Under the pieces are notes generated by a model. The model did not search any database. It was not told the DNA's origin and saw only the letters and a program-made list of their open reading frames with translations. This document shows positions 50,601 through 59,160 of a stretch of DNA of 64,000 nucleotides, piece by piece. This DNA comes from Bacillota bacterium (GTDB lineage: Bacteria > Bacillota > Clostridia > Acetivibrionales > DSM-1351). Location of the stretch: assembly GCA_023400235.1 (NCBI GenBank), contig JAEXFI010000012.1, positions 124,001 to 188,000 of the forward strand, written 5' to 3'. Position numbers and translations under genes: made by a program. How positions within the stretch are numbered: the first letter of the stretch is position 1; each line of letters starts with the position of its first letter.

Positions 50601-53600
50601 ACGCCGCTTAATTCAGCCGTTCCCGCAATGCCGCCTACGCCGCCAAAGCCGCCGCTGATTGCTCCAGTCGTGTAGCAGCCCTGCACAACACCAAGGTCCA
50701 TATATCCGGCCACGACTCCCACGCTTCCCATACCGGTTGTCGTAATATTTACATCCGTAATCGCCAGATCATAAACCTTGCTGTTGATTAAATAGCCGAA
50801 CAGTCCTCCGGCGCAGTTGTACTGGAATTCATCGTTGAGGTACAGGCCACTTATGGCTTTGTGATTGCCGTCCAGATGCCCTTTGAACGGCGCCGTCTCG
50901 GCTCTGCCGATGGGCACCCAGCCCTTGCCGCCGTTAAACGAAGCGCCGTAGCCGGAGATATCGAGGTCGGCAATCAACTTGTAGTATATATCCGTTCCGC
51001 CATAGGCCACGTTTGTAGCTGGATTGTTCACCAACTCCGCCAGCTTGGCAAGCTGGGCGGCGGTGGCGATTTGATAAGGGTGGCTGGAGCTGCCATCGCC
51101 ACCTGCAAAGAAACTCGTCAGCCTTGCAGTGATATGCGCAGGCATATCCACCGTCTTGCCGAACAGGCCGGGCAGCCTGCCGGGTTCGTATGTCCATGGG
51201 TCGCTGCTAAAAGCGGACGGGAAGCCGCCTGACTCTTGCAGTTCGTCTGCGGTTTTGCTGGCGCCATCGCTGCCCGCCGCATCGCTTGTGATGGTCTTTG
51301 TGCTGCCCGCTGTTATCATCATGCCGTCAAAGGCCATATTGTCGGAGTAGATTCCGGCCCACCCCGATCCCATATCTCCCGCGACGCGGCTAAATCGCAC
51401 GATGTTATTTATGCCGGTGACGCTGGGACCCAGCGCAATGCAGTTTTGAACGCGGCCTTTATCTCCGACGTAGGTCGCCTCCCCCACAATACCCCCGCCC
51501 AAAGAATTGACGTAGTTAACGCTAATCGCGCCGGTGGCATAGCAGGAATCTGCGATGCCGCCGGACCCGATTATTCCCGCCACACCGCCGACTCTGTCAA
51601 TCCCAGTGACCTGACAAGCGGAGAAACAGTCTTTGATCGTTACATCGGTATCTCCGGCGACGCCGCCCACCAATGATTCTCCCGCAACGGTACCGCTGAC
51701 TGAGCAGCGCTCCAGCTTGGCATGTGTGTGCCCGGGGTCCGAAGTGATACTGCCAACAACGGCGCCCGCACTGACATTAGCCTTTATTTGTACCGCCGTC
51801 ATCTGCAAATCATGTATACTTGCCTGAACTTTGCCGAACAGCCCGGCGTCATTGAGCGTAGTATCGTTGATATACAATCCGGTAACCGTCTTGCCGTCGC
51901 CGTCGAAATAACCCTCGAATCGCGCTGTATTCGTTCCGATGGGTATCCAGCCCTTGCCGCCATTGAAACTGGTATTGGCAGCTCCGTAGCCAGAGAGGTC
52001 GATGTCGGCGGTGAGCTTGTAACATTTATAGTTGGGATAGGTGCCGTTGTATGCGTCGTGTGTTGCCGCATCGTTCACCAGTGTTGCCAACAGAGCAAGC
52101 TTCTCCGCCGTGCCGACGAGGAAGGGGTCTGCCGCCGTGCCCTCGCCCGGGAAGTTGGGGTCGGTGCCGTCCGTAATATGAACCGGCATCTCCACCGCCG
52201 TGCCGAAGCCAGGCAGCCTGCCGTTCTCCACAGTCCAGCCGTTGTCGGCGGTGAAACACCCGCCGAGGGTGCCGTCGGCTTTGATATTGGCGGCAGTGAT
52301 GTCCTCGCCGTCCAGTCCGGTTGCGATTTTGTCGCTGCCGCCACCCGTCATGCCCGCAAAGGCCGCATTGCCGGAAAGCGAGCCGGTCATCAGAAGACTT
52401 CCTGCCATACGCCCCACATTACTTGAGCCGCTGACGCTTGGGTTCAGAGCGACGCAGTTGGTCACACTATTGTACAAAAGACCTACCACACCGCCGACAT
52501 TTATTCCACCGCTAACCGTACCGATGGCGTAGCAGGTGTTAATCTGGCTGTTCAAGCCGGCCAATCCTGCAACACCTCCAGCGTCCCATCCTGTTGCGTT
52601 AATCCTACAGGCGGAGAGGCAGTTGCTCAAGCTGCCATAAAAAAGGCCTACCATGCCGCCGACACCGTCATGTCCCTTGACAGATCCGCTGACAAAGCAG
52701 TTATATACCTTCACCCCGTGGTTAGAGGTACTACCGGCAATACCTCCGACATAGTCCCTGGCTTTTATAGATACACCGGTCAGGCTCATATCGTGAACTG
52801 AGATAGAATATGCGTTGACACAGCCGAACAGCCCGGCATAATCCAGAGTACTATCGTTGATATATAGCCCCGTGATGGTTTTGCCGCCACCGTCAAAGCT
52901 GCCTTTGAAGGGATTTACATCGCTTCCAATCGGTACCCAGCCCTTGCCGTCATTCCAGTTTTCCCCGTAGCCGGAAAGATCAATGTCGGCTCCCATCTGA
53001 ATATAAACAGTGGGGTTACTATTGTTGAACAAGAACGTTTCCAGTCTGCCCGCATTGACCAACTCAGCGATTTCCGCCAGCTGGGCCGCCGTGGTAATCT
53101 CCAGCGGTCCTGTACCTGTTCCTCCGCCCACCATGCGTGCCATTATTCTCTGTTCGGCAGGGAGATAAATCGTCATGAGGGGTGCTTCCACACCTTGGGC
53201 AACCGCATAGCCTTCGTCCGGCCGGGCTGTGAACACATACAGGCCGGGTACAGGCGCCGCCGTGTCATATTCATGGTCCGCTTCCCATGTAACAGGGATT
53301 TGGGCGGCTTCACCGTTTACGGTAGCTCTCACCGTTTCGGGCAAATTGGGCTCCGTGGTGTTCTGCCAGCGGATATCGTCCGCGAGTGCGTCAAATGCGG
53401 TAACCGTACCCGCCGTTTGACCGACCGTAACTGTGATCACAGGCGGCTTGGCGCTCAGGGTATAGCCTGTGATTCCGGCGGTGAAGGTATAAATGCCCGG
53501 CTTGTCCTTGTTATATTCCGGATCGGGTGTCCATGTGACCGGAATTTCCATCGTCACAGGCTCAGAAACATCCGGCCTGCCGCTGTTATTAACAGCTAAG

Positions 53601-53830
53601 CCCGCTACTGTCAGCTTATCCGGCAGTTTCAGGATGGATTCGTCCGTGCCAGAGGGTACTGTCTGTGCCGCAAATTCCGGAGCCAGCTTATCAAAGGCAA
53701 TGACCTTGTCACTTATGCCAATCGGTAGACCTGCGGCCAATACGGACGCTGACAGCGGTATCATCCCAAGAACCATAGCGATGGACAGTATCATTGCAAC
53801 AAATTTTTTGCGCCATCTTTGTTTGTACAT
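47693..53830 (-). CDS. Giant secreted surface protein with GLUG modules, SLH domains and choline-binding-type repeats
   Basis: This is a 2045-residue exported protein. A signal peptide (MYKQRWRKKFVAMILSIAM...ASVLAAG) is followed by two Ig-like domains to about residue 215. Then come three modules of about 300 residues, each opening with a TAAQLAxLAxLVN helix, ADIDLSGYG, GGKGWVPIG and a FxGxxDGxxKxIxGLYIND turn, and carrying GLUG-like repeats (VGGIAG...NCYxTG). Next are MBG/YDG-type sandwiches (about 1190-1460), a Gly/Ser linker, a conserved domain, three SLH domains (about 1745-1925) and choline-binding-type repeats to the end. It is likely wall-bound and adhesive. The ATG at 53830 follows GGAGGG. 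Its promoter carries the SARP-type boxes. The first 130 codons nearly duplicate the neighbouring gene. Confidence 0.88.
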   Translation of the reverse strand: MYKQRWRKKFVAMILSIAMVLGMIPLSASVLAAGLPIGISDKVIAFDKLAPEFAAQTVPSGTDESILKLPDKLTVAGLAVNNSGRPDVSEPVTMEIPVTWTPDPEYNKDKPGIYTFTAGITGYTLSAKPPVITVTVGQTAGTVTAFDALADDIRWQNTTEPNLPETVRATVNGEAAQIPVTWEADHEYDTAAPVPGLYVFTARPDEGYAVAQGVEAPLMTIYLPAEQRIMARMVGGGTGTGPLEITTAAQLAEIAELVNAGRLETFLFNNSNPTVYIQMGADIDLSGYGENWNDGKGWVPIGSDVNPFKGSFDGGGKTITGLYINDSTLDYAGLFGCVNAYSISVHDMSLTGVSIKARDYVGGIAGSTSNHGVKVYNCFVSGSVKGHDGVGGMVGLFYGSLSNCLSACRINATGWDAGGVAGLAGLNSQINTCYAIGTVSGGINVGGVVGLLYNSVTNCVALNPSVSGSSNVGRMAGSLLMTGSLSGNAAFAGMTGGGSDKIATGLDGEDITAANIKADGTLGGCFTADNGWTVENGRLPGFGTAVEMPVHITDGTDPNFPGEGTAADPFLVGTAEKLALLATLVNDAATHDAYNGTYPNYKCYKLTADIDLSGYGAANTSFNGGKGWIPIGTNTARFEGYFDGDGKTVTGLYINDTTLNDAGLFGKVQASIHDLQMTAVQIKANVSAGAVVGSITSDPGHTHAKLERCSVSGTVAGESLVGGVAGDTDVTIKDCFSACQVTGIDRVGGVAGIIGSGGIADSCYATGAISVNYVNSLGGGIVGEATYVGDKGRVQNCIALGPSVTGINNIVRFSRVAGDMGSGWAGIYSDNMAFDGMMITAGSTKTITSDAAGSDGASKTADELQESGGFPSAFSSDPWTYEPGRLPGLFGKTVDMPAHITARLTSFFAGGDGSSSHPYQIATAAQLAKLAELVNNPATNVAYGGTDIYYKLIADLDISGYGASFNGGKGWVPIGRAETAPFKGHLDGNHKAISGLYLNDEFQYNCAGGLFGYLINSKVYDLAITDVNITTTGMGSVGVVAGYMDLGVVQGCYTTGAISGGFGGVGGIAGTAELSGVVQNCYTTVAVSGSGSMGGIVGTAGTSGFGVTVQNCYVTGNFNGGSNAGGVAGFLVTSTIQNCVVLSPGLTQDDWVKRILGRGDVTNTLTNNHAFSGMLSGGTDKTAGGLDGADVSIQTAMSGTSFWQDTMNWDTSVWTITSGKLPTITGFPGQSGDGGLYLTQRDIANATVTLNGSCTYTGSLITPDLTVSFDGTILVKGADYIVTITSADDSGASAGTNAGTVTLTLTGIGNFTGERTGVSYTIEPKGLTIGMITIIGAPFAYTGMAQTPAAVKDGAATLVADTDYEAAYTGNLNAGTANVSITGKGNYQGTVSKSFTIEKRPIAVKADDISMTRGGTLPVFTYTADGQLSGETAFTGNPILACATDGKTAGSYSITVDLTGVSYTSNYIAASPAFIGGTLTVNNSSSGGLGGSPSSGGASSGGDSITIAPASRPNQPVTATVSVTATTGTNGSASAPISDKAIADAVAKAQADAKVQNRAENGVGVALNVTMPQGSTALSLSLSQNALQSLVNAGTSSFDINGAPISLSLDLKALQEIQKQSTGNVTISFTPAANLSAAAQNLIGTRPVYNVTISFVKDGKTVNLTSLGSGTATLSIPYTPGKNEAVGYLFGVCVDGGKGNATRIEGSTYDANSKSIIFDSNHFLVYGVGYAAPSDKFKDISSHWAKEFIDYVVGRGLLSGTSTAAFSPNTAMSRGMLVTALGRLTGVDIGDYKTVSFTDVEADKYYTPYIEWAYKKGIVSGIGNSKFAPDRDITREEIALIFSNYAKATGYTLPVTLEAVAFADDDRIGSTYKEAIKVMQQAGIMMGGNGNKFNPKANTTRAEVSAMLHRYIKLTIDPTTAQGWAVNDAGQRLYYKAGKALTGWQTIESKKYFFDSDGMMKTGWKKDDKGNWYYLSVKGGLVGWQGIDIGNSKKRYYFTEDAVMVSGKWLKLHKKWYYFNIDGSLAVSTKIDGYEVDENGVRKTK

Positions 53831-53938
53831 GATTTTCCCTCCATATTTCAAAGTTTTCTGTAAGCAAGTGATGAGATATACACATATCTCTATCTATTCT
53901 CATTTTACCGCCCTCCACTTAACCGCCACTAAACGGAA
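53831..53938 (-). repeat. Duplicated promoter-leader segment (copy 1)
   Basis: This segment matches 57851-57958 with about one difference in 108 bases, and the identity continues into both signal-peptide regions. It marks a recent duplication or gene conversion that copied the control region together with the export signal. Confidence 0.9.
53902..53935 (-). promoter_or_regulatory. SARP-type promoter of the giant surface gene
   Basis: CACTTAACC (53916-53924) and CACTAAACG (53927-53935) are direct repeats with an 11-bp period. On the minus strand eight bases (53915-53908) separate the inner repeat from TAAAAT (53907-53902). This 11-bp/8-bp geometry is the published hallmark of SARP activator targets. 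The response regulator at 58075 has the matching domain type. Confidence 0.75.
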
Positions 53939-53991
53939 TTGTAACAAGTACAATTAGTGAGTCCACACCCAAAGGCAGACTGAATACGGAT

Positions 53992-54034
53992 AAGCGAAGG
54001 GAGCCGACTTCATAAAAATCGGCTCCCTTCGCTT
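53992..54034. terminator. Long hairpin after the second surface gene
   Basis: AAGCGAAGGGAGCCGA pairs perfectly with TCGGCTCCCTTCGCTT around an 11-base loop. It lies just past the stop at 54047. The T tract is better on the plus strand, so on the minus strand it may act as a stabilising or weak termination hairpin. Confidence 0.6.
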
Positions 54035-54046
54035 TTATATGTTTTA

Positions 54047-57000
54047 TTACCTTGTCTTCCTTGCTCCGTTTTCGTCCACTTCATAGCCGTCTACTGTTGT
54101 GCTTTTGGCAAGGGAACCTTCGGCATAGAAGTAGTACCATTTACCATCATTCTCCAGCCACTTGCCGGATATCATGATTCCGTCCTTGGTGAAGTAATAC
54201 CGTTTGCTGTCAATGTCCAGCCAGCCGGTGGCGGCTTTGCCGTTTTCACCGATGTACTGCCACTGTCCGGCATCATTTTGGTTCCATCCGCGCGCCGTAC
54301 CCTCGTCAATGACAAGCTCCACGAACCGGCGCAGGATAGTGGATGCTTCTCCACGGGTAGCGTTACCCTGCGGGTCGAACAGATTGCCTGTTTTGCAGAC
54401 GATGATACCTGTCTGCTGGATCACTTTTACCGCTTCCTTTGCCCATGTGCTGATTTTTGCGTCATCAGCAAAAACGGCAGCCTGATGGGATACCGGCAGA
54501 TTATAGCCTGTGGCTTTGGCGTAATTCACCATCATCACGGCCATCTGCTCACGGGTGATTGAGTCGCTTGGCCCGAACTTCCCATTGCCATAGCCGGATA
54601 CAATCTTGTTATTGACCGCCCATTCCAGGTTAGGCATGACAGGATCACTGTACTTTACGTCGGTGAAACTGCTGGTTTTGTGTCCGTTAATATCTGTGCT
54701 GGAAAGTCTGCCCAGCGCCATGAGGAAATCGGCGCGGATGATGTCGGCATCGGGCGCAAAGGTTTTTTCACTCGTGCCGTCGATCAGGCCTCGGCTGGCG
54801 GCAAAATCAATGTTGTCTTTTGCCCAGTGCTTCGCCGTGTCGGCGAACGCCGGAGCAGGAGTCTTATAACCCACGCCGTAGGTTGACAGGCTGGATCTAG
54901 CAAAAATCAATCTGCCGTTGTCATAGCTGGAATTGGATAAAAGCTGGGGTTTACCGTTTTTATCGACATATACACCGTAGAGGCTGCCTGTCTCTTCGTT
55001 GTATGCGGCTTTATAGGCAATGCCCAATGTGACTGCACCCTTGCCGAAGTCAGCAATATGCTCGGACTTGCCATTGTTCTGATAGTCTACGGTAATATCG
55101 AACACCGGGCGATTACCGATGAGTTTCTTCGCCGCATCGGACAGCCTCTCCAGCTTTGCGGCTGAAACTGTGATCGTGCCAGCTGACTGCCTGTCAATCT
55201 CAGCAATGGCTCCTGTGTCAAGGGTCACATCCAGCATAGCCGAGCCGATTTTGATAAACTTCATGCCGGCTTCTTTCAGACGGTCGATTGCTCCCGCGTC
55301 AATAATAGCGTTCAGGCCTGGTCGCGCCGTTCCGGCGCTGCTCGGCCATGCGTCCTGGCTGCCGCTTCCTGTGATGCCGAATTCCACGGCAATGCCGTCT
55401 GCCTCCTTGCCGGACTTCCTTGCCGCATCCTGTGTCGCCTCGATAGCGTCCTTCACCATCTGCTCGGTGATGTTAGCGTAGAGAATACCGTCCTTCGCCA
55501 TGCCGGGAACGCTCATTTTCGCCACGGTGGGCATGTTGGGTTGCTTGTCAGTGGGGATGACAGGCTTGGGATAATTAGGAGTGTAGCTGTTGCTCACGGT
55601 AGCTGCCAGATTTAACGTAACGACGTCGGTCAGTGCGCTTTCGGCCTCGCCGTCCAACCTGTGTTGGATGATAAGGCAGCGGTATTGATATCCGTTCATG
55701 CTTTCATCAACCGGACCAAGGGCATAGCTTGTGGATTTTGCACCGTCAATCGGCATAAAGCCATGACCATCCCTATCTGCCTGCCATTCATAGGTGTAAA
55801 GCTCGCCTTTATCCTCAACCGAAAGCAGGATATTGTTGCTATAGGGCGCTTTATAGCTTTCCTCCATGCCGGAAATTTTCATTTCAGAGGGAACGGATGA
55901 CTTTAACTGCGGTATTACGACAATCCCGATCATCATATGTGGATTCCAGTCCCGTATACCGTCTTTCGAATTACCCGCCGTGATAACATTAGCCAGCCAG
56001 TTATCATTACCTTCCTTTGGTTTGCCGTATTTGTCTATGAGTTTCATATAATAGCAATCCAGTGAAACGATAAAAGGAGTGACTTTCCACCAATCACTTG
56101 TGGTAAATGGCGGAATAGGATTGGCATTCATATCCGGAATACCCGATTTGTCGATGTCGCCTTCATCTTCACTAAAAAAGATGTCGTACAGGTTTTTTAG
56201 TCCGCCGTAATCGTTATATACATTCACAAACCAGTCAGCTGTGGGGTAAGGTCCGGATATGCCGTCTTTCGGAATGGGCAAATACCCACTCGGATTATAC
56301 TTGCTACAAAAAACACCGCCCGGAACCGAACTCGAGCCATTGCAAATCACCCCGCCAAAAAGGTCATAACTCATAATCCAATCGTTCGGCCACCGGTTCG
56401 GAAAATTCGGATAGGTAGGGTTTACCGTCCGCGGAATGGCGACCGCTTTTAAAAGCAGCTCATGCCCCGGCACCTGATAATATCGCTGATCTTTGGGACG
56501 CAGAACAATCTCATGATTTTCCGCCATCGCATTGACGGCAGAAATTTGCGCCTTTAAGTTGTCTCGAAGGGTTATCATCATCAGCTTATCAGCTGTATTC
56601 CCATTCTTCTCCGCCTCGTCTATACCCACCGTAAGACCTTCCATGGAGAGCGCTGCTAAGTTGGTGTATAGCGCCATTACATGGGCCTGAAAGGCAATCC
56701 GGTAGGGGTATCCATGATGCTCCCATTTATAGCCGTAAAGCATTAGCTTGTCAAAAGCGCCGAACAAATCCGCCTTATTTATCGGATCGATCTGGAGGAT
56801 ATTCTCACCCAGCACCTGCACCGCTTTATTGAAATCGGTACCGCTTAGCATACTTTTATTTACGTTGTTCAGAAAAAATTCCCGGCTGGTCTTTTCCTTG
56901 TCAGCTTTTTCCTGTTCGGTTTCATTCGGTAGTTTGTTGATTTGGTCTAGCGTGCCAATGAAATTTCGGCTGGCGATACTGTAGGCAGGAACCAGATTCG

Positions 57001-57850
57001 CATAGCTGAGAATACGTCCCTGGAGCGCATTTTTGATCGAGACTACTTTGATTTCATTGGCAAGGAAGGCTGTCATATTGGTCATCTGTGTCTGGATTGC
57101 GTCCAACTGCTTGCTTATCTTATCTAATGCCTTTAGGATTTGATCGGTGTCGGAACCGAAAAGAGCTCCGAACAATCCATCGGTAACGGCCCCGACACCG
57201 GGGTAGCCCGATAGTGTTGCGATGGCTTTCAGCCCTGTCTTCGTGTAGCCAAGGTATTGGTAGGTTTCATCGTCGGTTTCCACAATCACCCCCGCAAGAC
57301 TGATATTGTCATAAGTCGTCCAGTTCATGCCGTCATAGCTGGTTTCCACCTGCCCGTCATCGGTCATTCTGTAGTGCATGGGGCGCAGATCAATGCTTTC
57401 GCTGTCCGATGCCAGATTAGTAATCGTTCTCGTTGCATCGCTGACCGAAACCGTAATCACAGGCGGCTCAGCACTCAGGGTATAGCCTGTGATTTCGGCG
57501 GTGAAGGTATAAATGCCCGGCTTGTCCTTGTTATATTCCGGAGCGGATGTCCATGTGACCGGAATTTCCATCGTCACAGGCTCGGAAGCATCAGGACTGC
57601 CGCTGTTATTTACAGCTAAGCCCGCTGCTGTCAGCTTATCCGGCAGTCTCAGGGCGGATTCGTCCGTGCCAGGTGGTACTGTCTGTGCCGCAATTTCCGG
57701 AGCCAGCTTCTCAAGGACAATGACCTCGCCGCTTGTGTCAATCGGTAGACCTTCGGCCAATGCGGACGCTGACAACGGTATCATCCCAAGAACCATAGCG
57801 CTGGACAGTATCATTGCAGCAAATTTTTCGCGCCATCTTTGTTTGTACAT
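54047..57850 (-). CDS. Secreted surface protein with helical domain, SLH domains and choline-binding-type repeats
   Basis: This is a 1267-residue paralogue of the neighbouring giant protein at both ends. The signal peptide and first Ig-like domain (to about residue 140) are nearly identical, and it shares three SLH domains (about 965-1145) and C-terminal choline-binding-type repeats (GWLDIDSKRYYF, GKWYYFYAEG). The middle differs: after GYPGVGAVTDGLFGALFG comes a long amphipathic helix (DQILKALDKISKQLDAIQTQ) and about 300 helical residues, then a domain rich in aromatic residues (to about 640) and an Ig-like domain. The helical part recalls alpha-helical pore-forming or insecticidal proteins in character only. 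Start at 57850, after GGAGGG. Confidence 0.82.
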   Translation of the reverse strand: MYKQRWREKFAAMILSSAMVLGMIPLSASALAEGLPIDTSGEVIVLEKLAPEIAAQTVPPGTDESALRLPDKLTAAGLAVNNSGSPDASEPVTMEIPVTWTSAPEYNKDKPGIYTFTAEITGYTLSAEPPVITVSVSDATRTITNLASDSESIDLRPMHYRMTDDGQVETSYDGMNWTTYDNISLAGVIVETDDETYQYLGYTKTGLKAIATLSGYPGVGAVTDGLFGALFGSDTDQILKALDKISKQLDAIQTQMTNMTAFLANEIKVVSIKNALQGRILSYANLVPAYSIASRNFIGTLDQINKLPNETEQEKADKEKTSREFFLNNVNKSMLSGTDFNKAVQVLGENILQIDPINKADLFGAFDKLMLYGYKWEHHGYPYRIAFQAHVMALYTNLAALSMEGLTVGIDEAEKNGNTADKLMMITLRDNLKAQISAVNAMAENHEIVLRPKDQRYYQVPGHELLLKAVAIPRTVNPTYPNFPNRWPNDWIMSYDLFGGVICNGSSSVPGGVFCSKYNPSGYLPIPKDGISGPYPTADWFVNVYNDYGGLKNLYDIFFSEDEGDIDKSGIPDMNANPIPPFTTSDWWKVTPFIVSLDCYYMKLIDKYGKPKEGNDNWLANVITAGNSKDGIRDWNPHMMIGIVVIPQLKSSVPSEMKISGMEESYKAPYSNNILLSVEDKGELYTYEWQADRDGHGFMPIDGAKSTSYALGPVDESMNGYQYRCLIIQHRLDGEAESALTDVVTLNLAATVSNSYTPNYPKPVIPTDKQPNMPTVAKMSVPGMAKDGILYANITEQMVKDAIEATQDAARKSGKEADGIAVEFGITGSGSQDAWPSSAGTARPGLNAIIDAGAIDRLKEAGMKFIKIGSAMLDVTLDTGAIAEIDRQSAGTITVSAAKLERLSDAAKKLIGNRPVFDITVDYQNNGKSEHIADFGKGAVTLGIAYKAAYNEETGSLYGVYVDKNGKPQLLSNSSYDNGRLIFARSSLSTYGVGYKTPAPAFADTAKHWAKDNIDFAASRGLIDGTSEKTFAPDADIIRADFLMALGRLSSTDINGHKTSSFTDVKYSDPVMPNLEWAVNNKIVSGYGNGKFGPSDSITREQMAVMMVNYAKATGYNLPVSHQAAVFADDAKISTWAKEAVKVIQQTGIIVCKTGNLFDPQGNATRGEASTILRRFVELVIDEGTARGWNQNDAGQWQYIGENGKAATGWLDIDSKRYYFTKDGIMISGKWLENDGKWYYFYAEGSLAKSTTVDGYEVDENGARKTR

Positions 57851-57921
57851 GATTTTCCCTCCATATTTCAAAGTTTTCTGTAAGCAAGTGATAAGATATA
57901 CACATATCTCTATCTATTCTC

Positions 57922-57955
57922 ATTTTACCGCCCTCCACTTAACCGCCACTAAACG
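57922..57955 (-). promoter_or_regulatory. SARP-type promoter of the second surface gene
   Basis: CACTTAACC (57936-57944) and CACTAAACG (57947-57955) are 11 bp apart, followed on the minus strand by eight bases and TAAAAT (57927-57922). This is identical to the box at 53902-53935. Confidence 0.75.
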
Positions 57956-57960
57956 GAATT

Positions 57961-58003
57961 CAAAAACAGCACCGGAATCCTTTTGTTCGGATTTCAGGTG
58001 CTG
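57961..58003 (-). terminator. Terminator of the sensor-regulator operon
   Basis: On the minus strand CAGCACC...GGATT and AATCC...GGTGCTG form a long stem followed by TTTTTG. It lies about 70 bases past the response-regulator stop and isolates the operon from the second surface gene. Confidence 0.75.
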
Positions 58004-58074
58004 CTTGCTGCCTTGAGATTCTATTTTCTGCGTTGCAGGAACATTTTCCGTTTGCTCTATGTTACGATTGCCGC

Positions 58075-59160
58075 TTATTTCAGCAGCTTTTTGAATTCTG
58101 TATCCGGTTCCGTTTTAAATTTCTTTATCAGTCTGTTCCGGTAAAGCTCGTAATATTTCGCCGCCATAACCCGGTTATGGGTCAACAGCAGAGCTTCCAC
58201 CAGCCGGTAGTTCAATTCCCGGTGGAGCGGCTCATGCAGCAATCCCTTCTCCAGCCACTGCACCGCTGTCTGATGATTACCGGCTTTTCTGTGGCAGCCC
58301 GCAATCCCAAGCAATAACCGGATATACTGTTCCTGCAATATCACCCTCTTTGCTGCTGCCCAATCGTATTCCCAGCCCAGCAAATATTCTCCGGCATAAA
58401 GCTCCGCCGCCTCTTCATAACATCGGAGGTTCTCTTTCGTAACCGTTTCATGCTTTTCCGCCGCCAAACAGAATGTCAGGTAATCACAGGAGATACCATC
58501 CGTATCCAGCCTGTAAGTGCCTCTGTCATATTGGACAGATATCTGTACGCTATACAGGAGCAGTGCCTTTTTGACATAGTGGAGCGTCGTGTTGAAGTGG
58601 GTGACTGCACGGTCACCTTCAAAATCCGCCCAAAGACTGTCCATGATTTTGCTGCGGCTGGCGAAGCGACCCCTGTTGTCTATCAGGTATGCGAGAAGCT
58701 CCTCCGCCTTTTCGGTACGGAACCGCACTTCTTCCTGACCGACGTTCACACCGAACCTGCCGAAGCAGCGAACAGACAGCTCACCGGAAGAAGAGGGAAG
58801 CTTTCGTTCCATAATCCGGTAAAGCGTTTCCTTTATTCTGTCTGCCGATACCGGCTTCATCAGGTAATCCAGTGCGTTTAAACGGAATGCCTCCACCGCA
58901 TATTGGTTATAGGCCGTTACGAATACCACATCCGTATTGCCCTGCAGGTCAAGAATACGGGTGGCAAGCTCAATGCCATTCATATCCGGCATTTCAATAT
59001 CCAGAAAGATGATGTCCATCCGGTTCTCTTTCAGAAATTTCAATGCGGCAAAAGGTTCGGTGAACTTTCCCTCCACTTCCGCCAGCCCGCTGTCGCTCAA
59101 TAACTTCTCCAGCTTGTCAAGAGAAGGCTTTTCGTCATCCACAATAATGGCTTTAATCAA
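58075..59160 (-). CDS. Response regulator with SARP-like output (REC-wHTH-BTAD)
   Basis: This 361-residue regulator has a receiver domain at 1-120: Asp8/Asp9 (IIVDDE), phosphoacceptor Asp54 (IFLDIEMPD), Thr in FVTAYN and Lys in LMKPVS. A winged helix follows (about 130-225: SVRCFGRFGVNVGQEEVRFRT...ELLAYLIDNRGRFASRSKIMDSLW). Next is an all-helical bacterial transcriptional activator domain (about 235-361: YEEAAELYAGEYLLGWEYDWA...EPLHRELNYRLVEALL). wHTH plus BTAD is the SARP arrangement. The ATG overlaps the kinase stop by four bases (59157-59160). Its likely targets are the three boxed promoters in this island, including its own operon. Confidence 0.9.
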   Translation of the reverse strand: MIKAIIVDDEKPSLDKLEKLLSDSGLAEVEGKFTEPFAALKFLKENRMDIIFLDIEMPDMNGIELATRILDLQGNTDVVFVTAYNQYAVEAFRLNALDYLMKPVSADRIKETLYRIMERKLPSSSGELSVRCFGRFGVNVGQEEVRFRTEKAEELLAYLIDNRGRFASRSKIMDSLWADFEGDRAVTHFNTTLHYVKKALLLYSVQISVQYDRGTYRLDTDGISCDYLTFCLAAEKHETVTKENLRCYEEAAELYAGEYLLGWEYDWAAAKRVILQEQYIRLLLGIAGCHRKAGNHQTAVQWLEKGLLHEPLHRELNYRLVEALLLTHNRVMAAKYYELYRNRLIKKFKTEPDTEFKKLLK

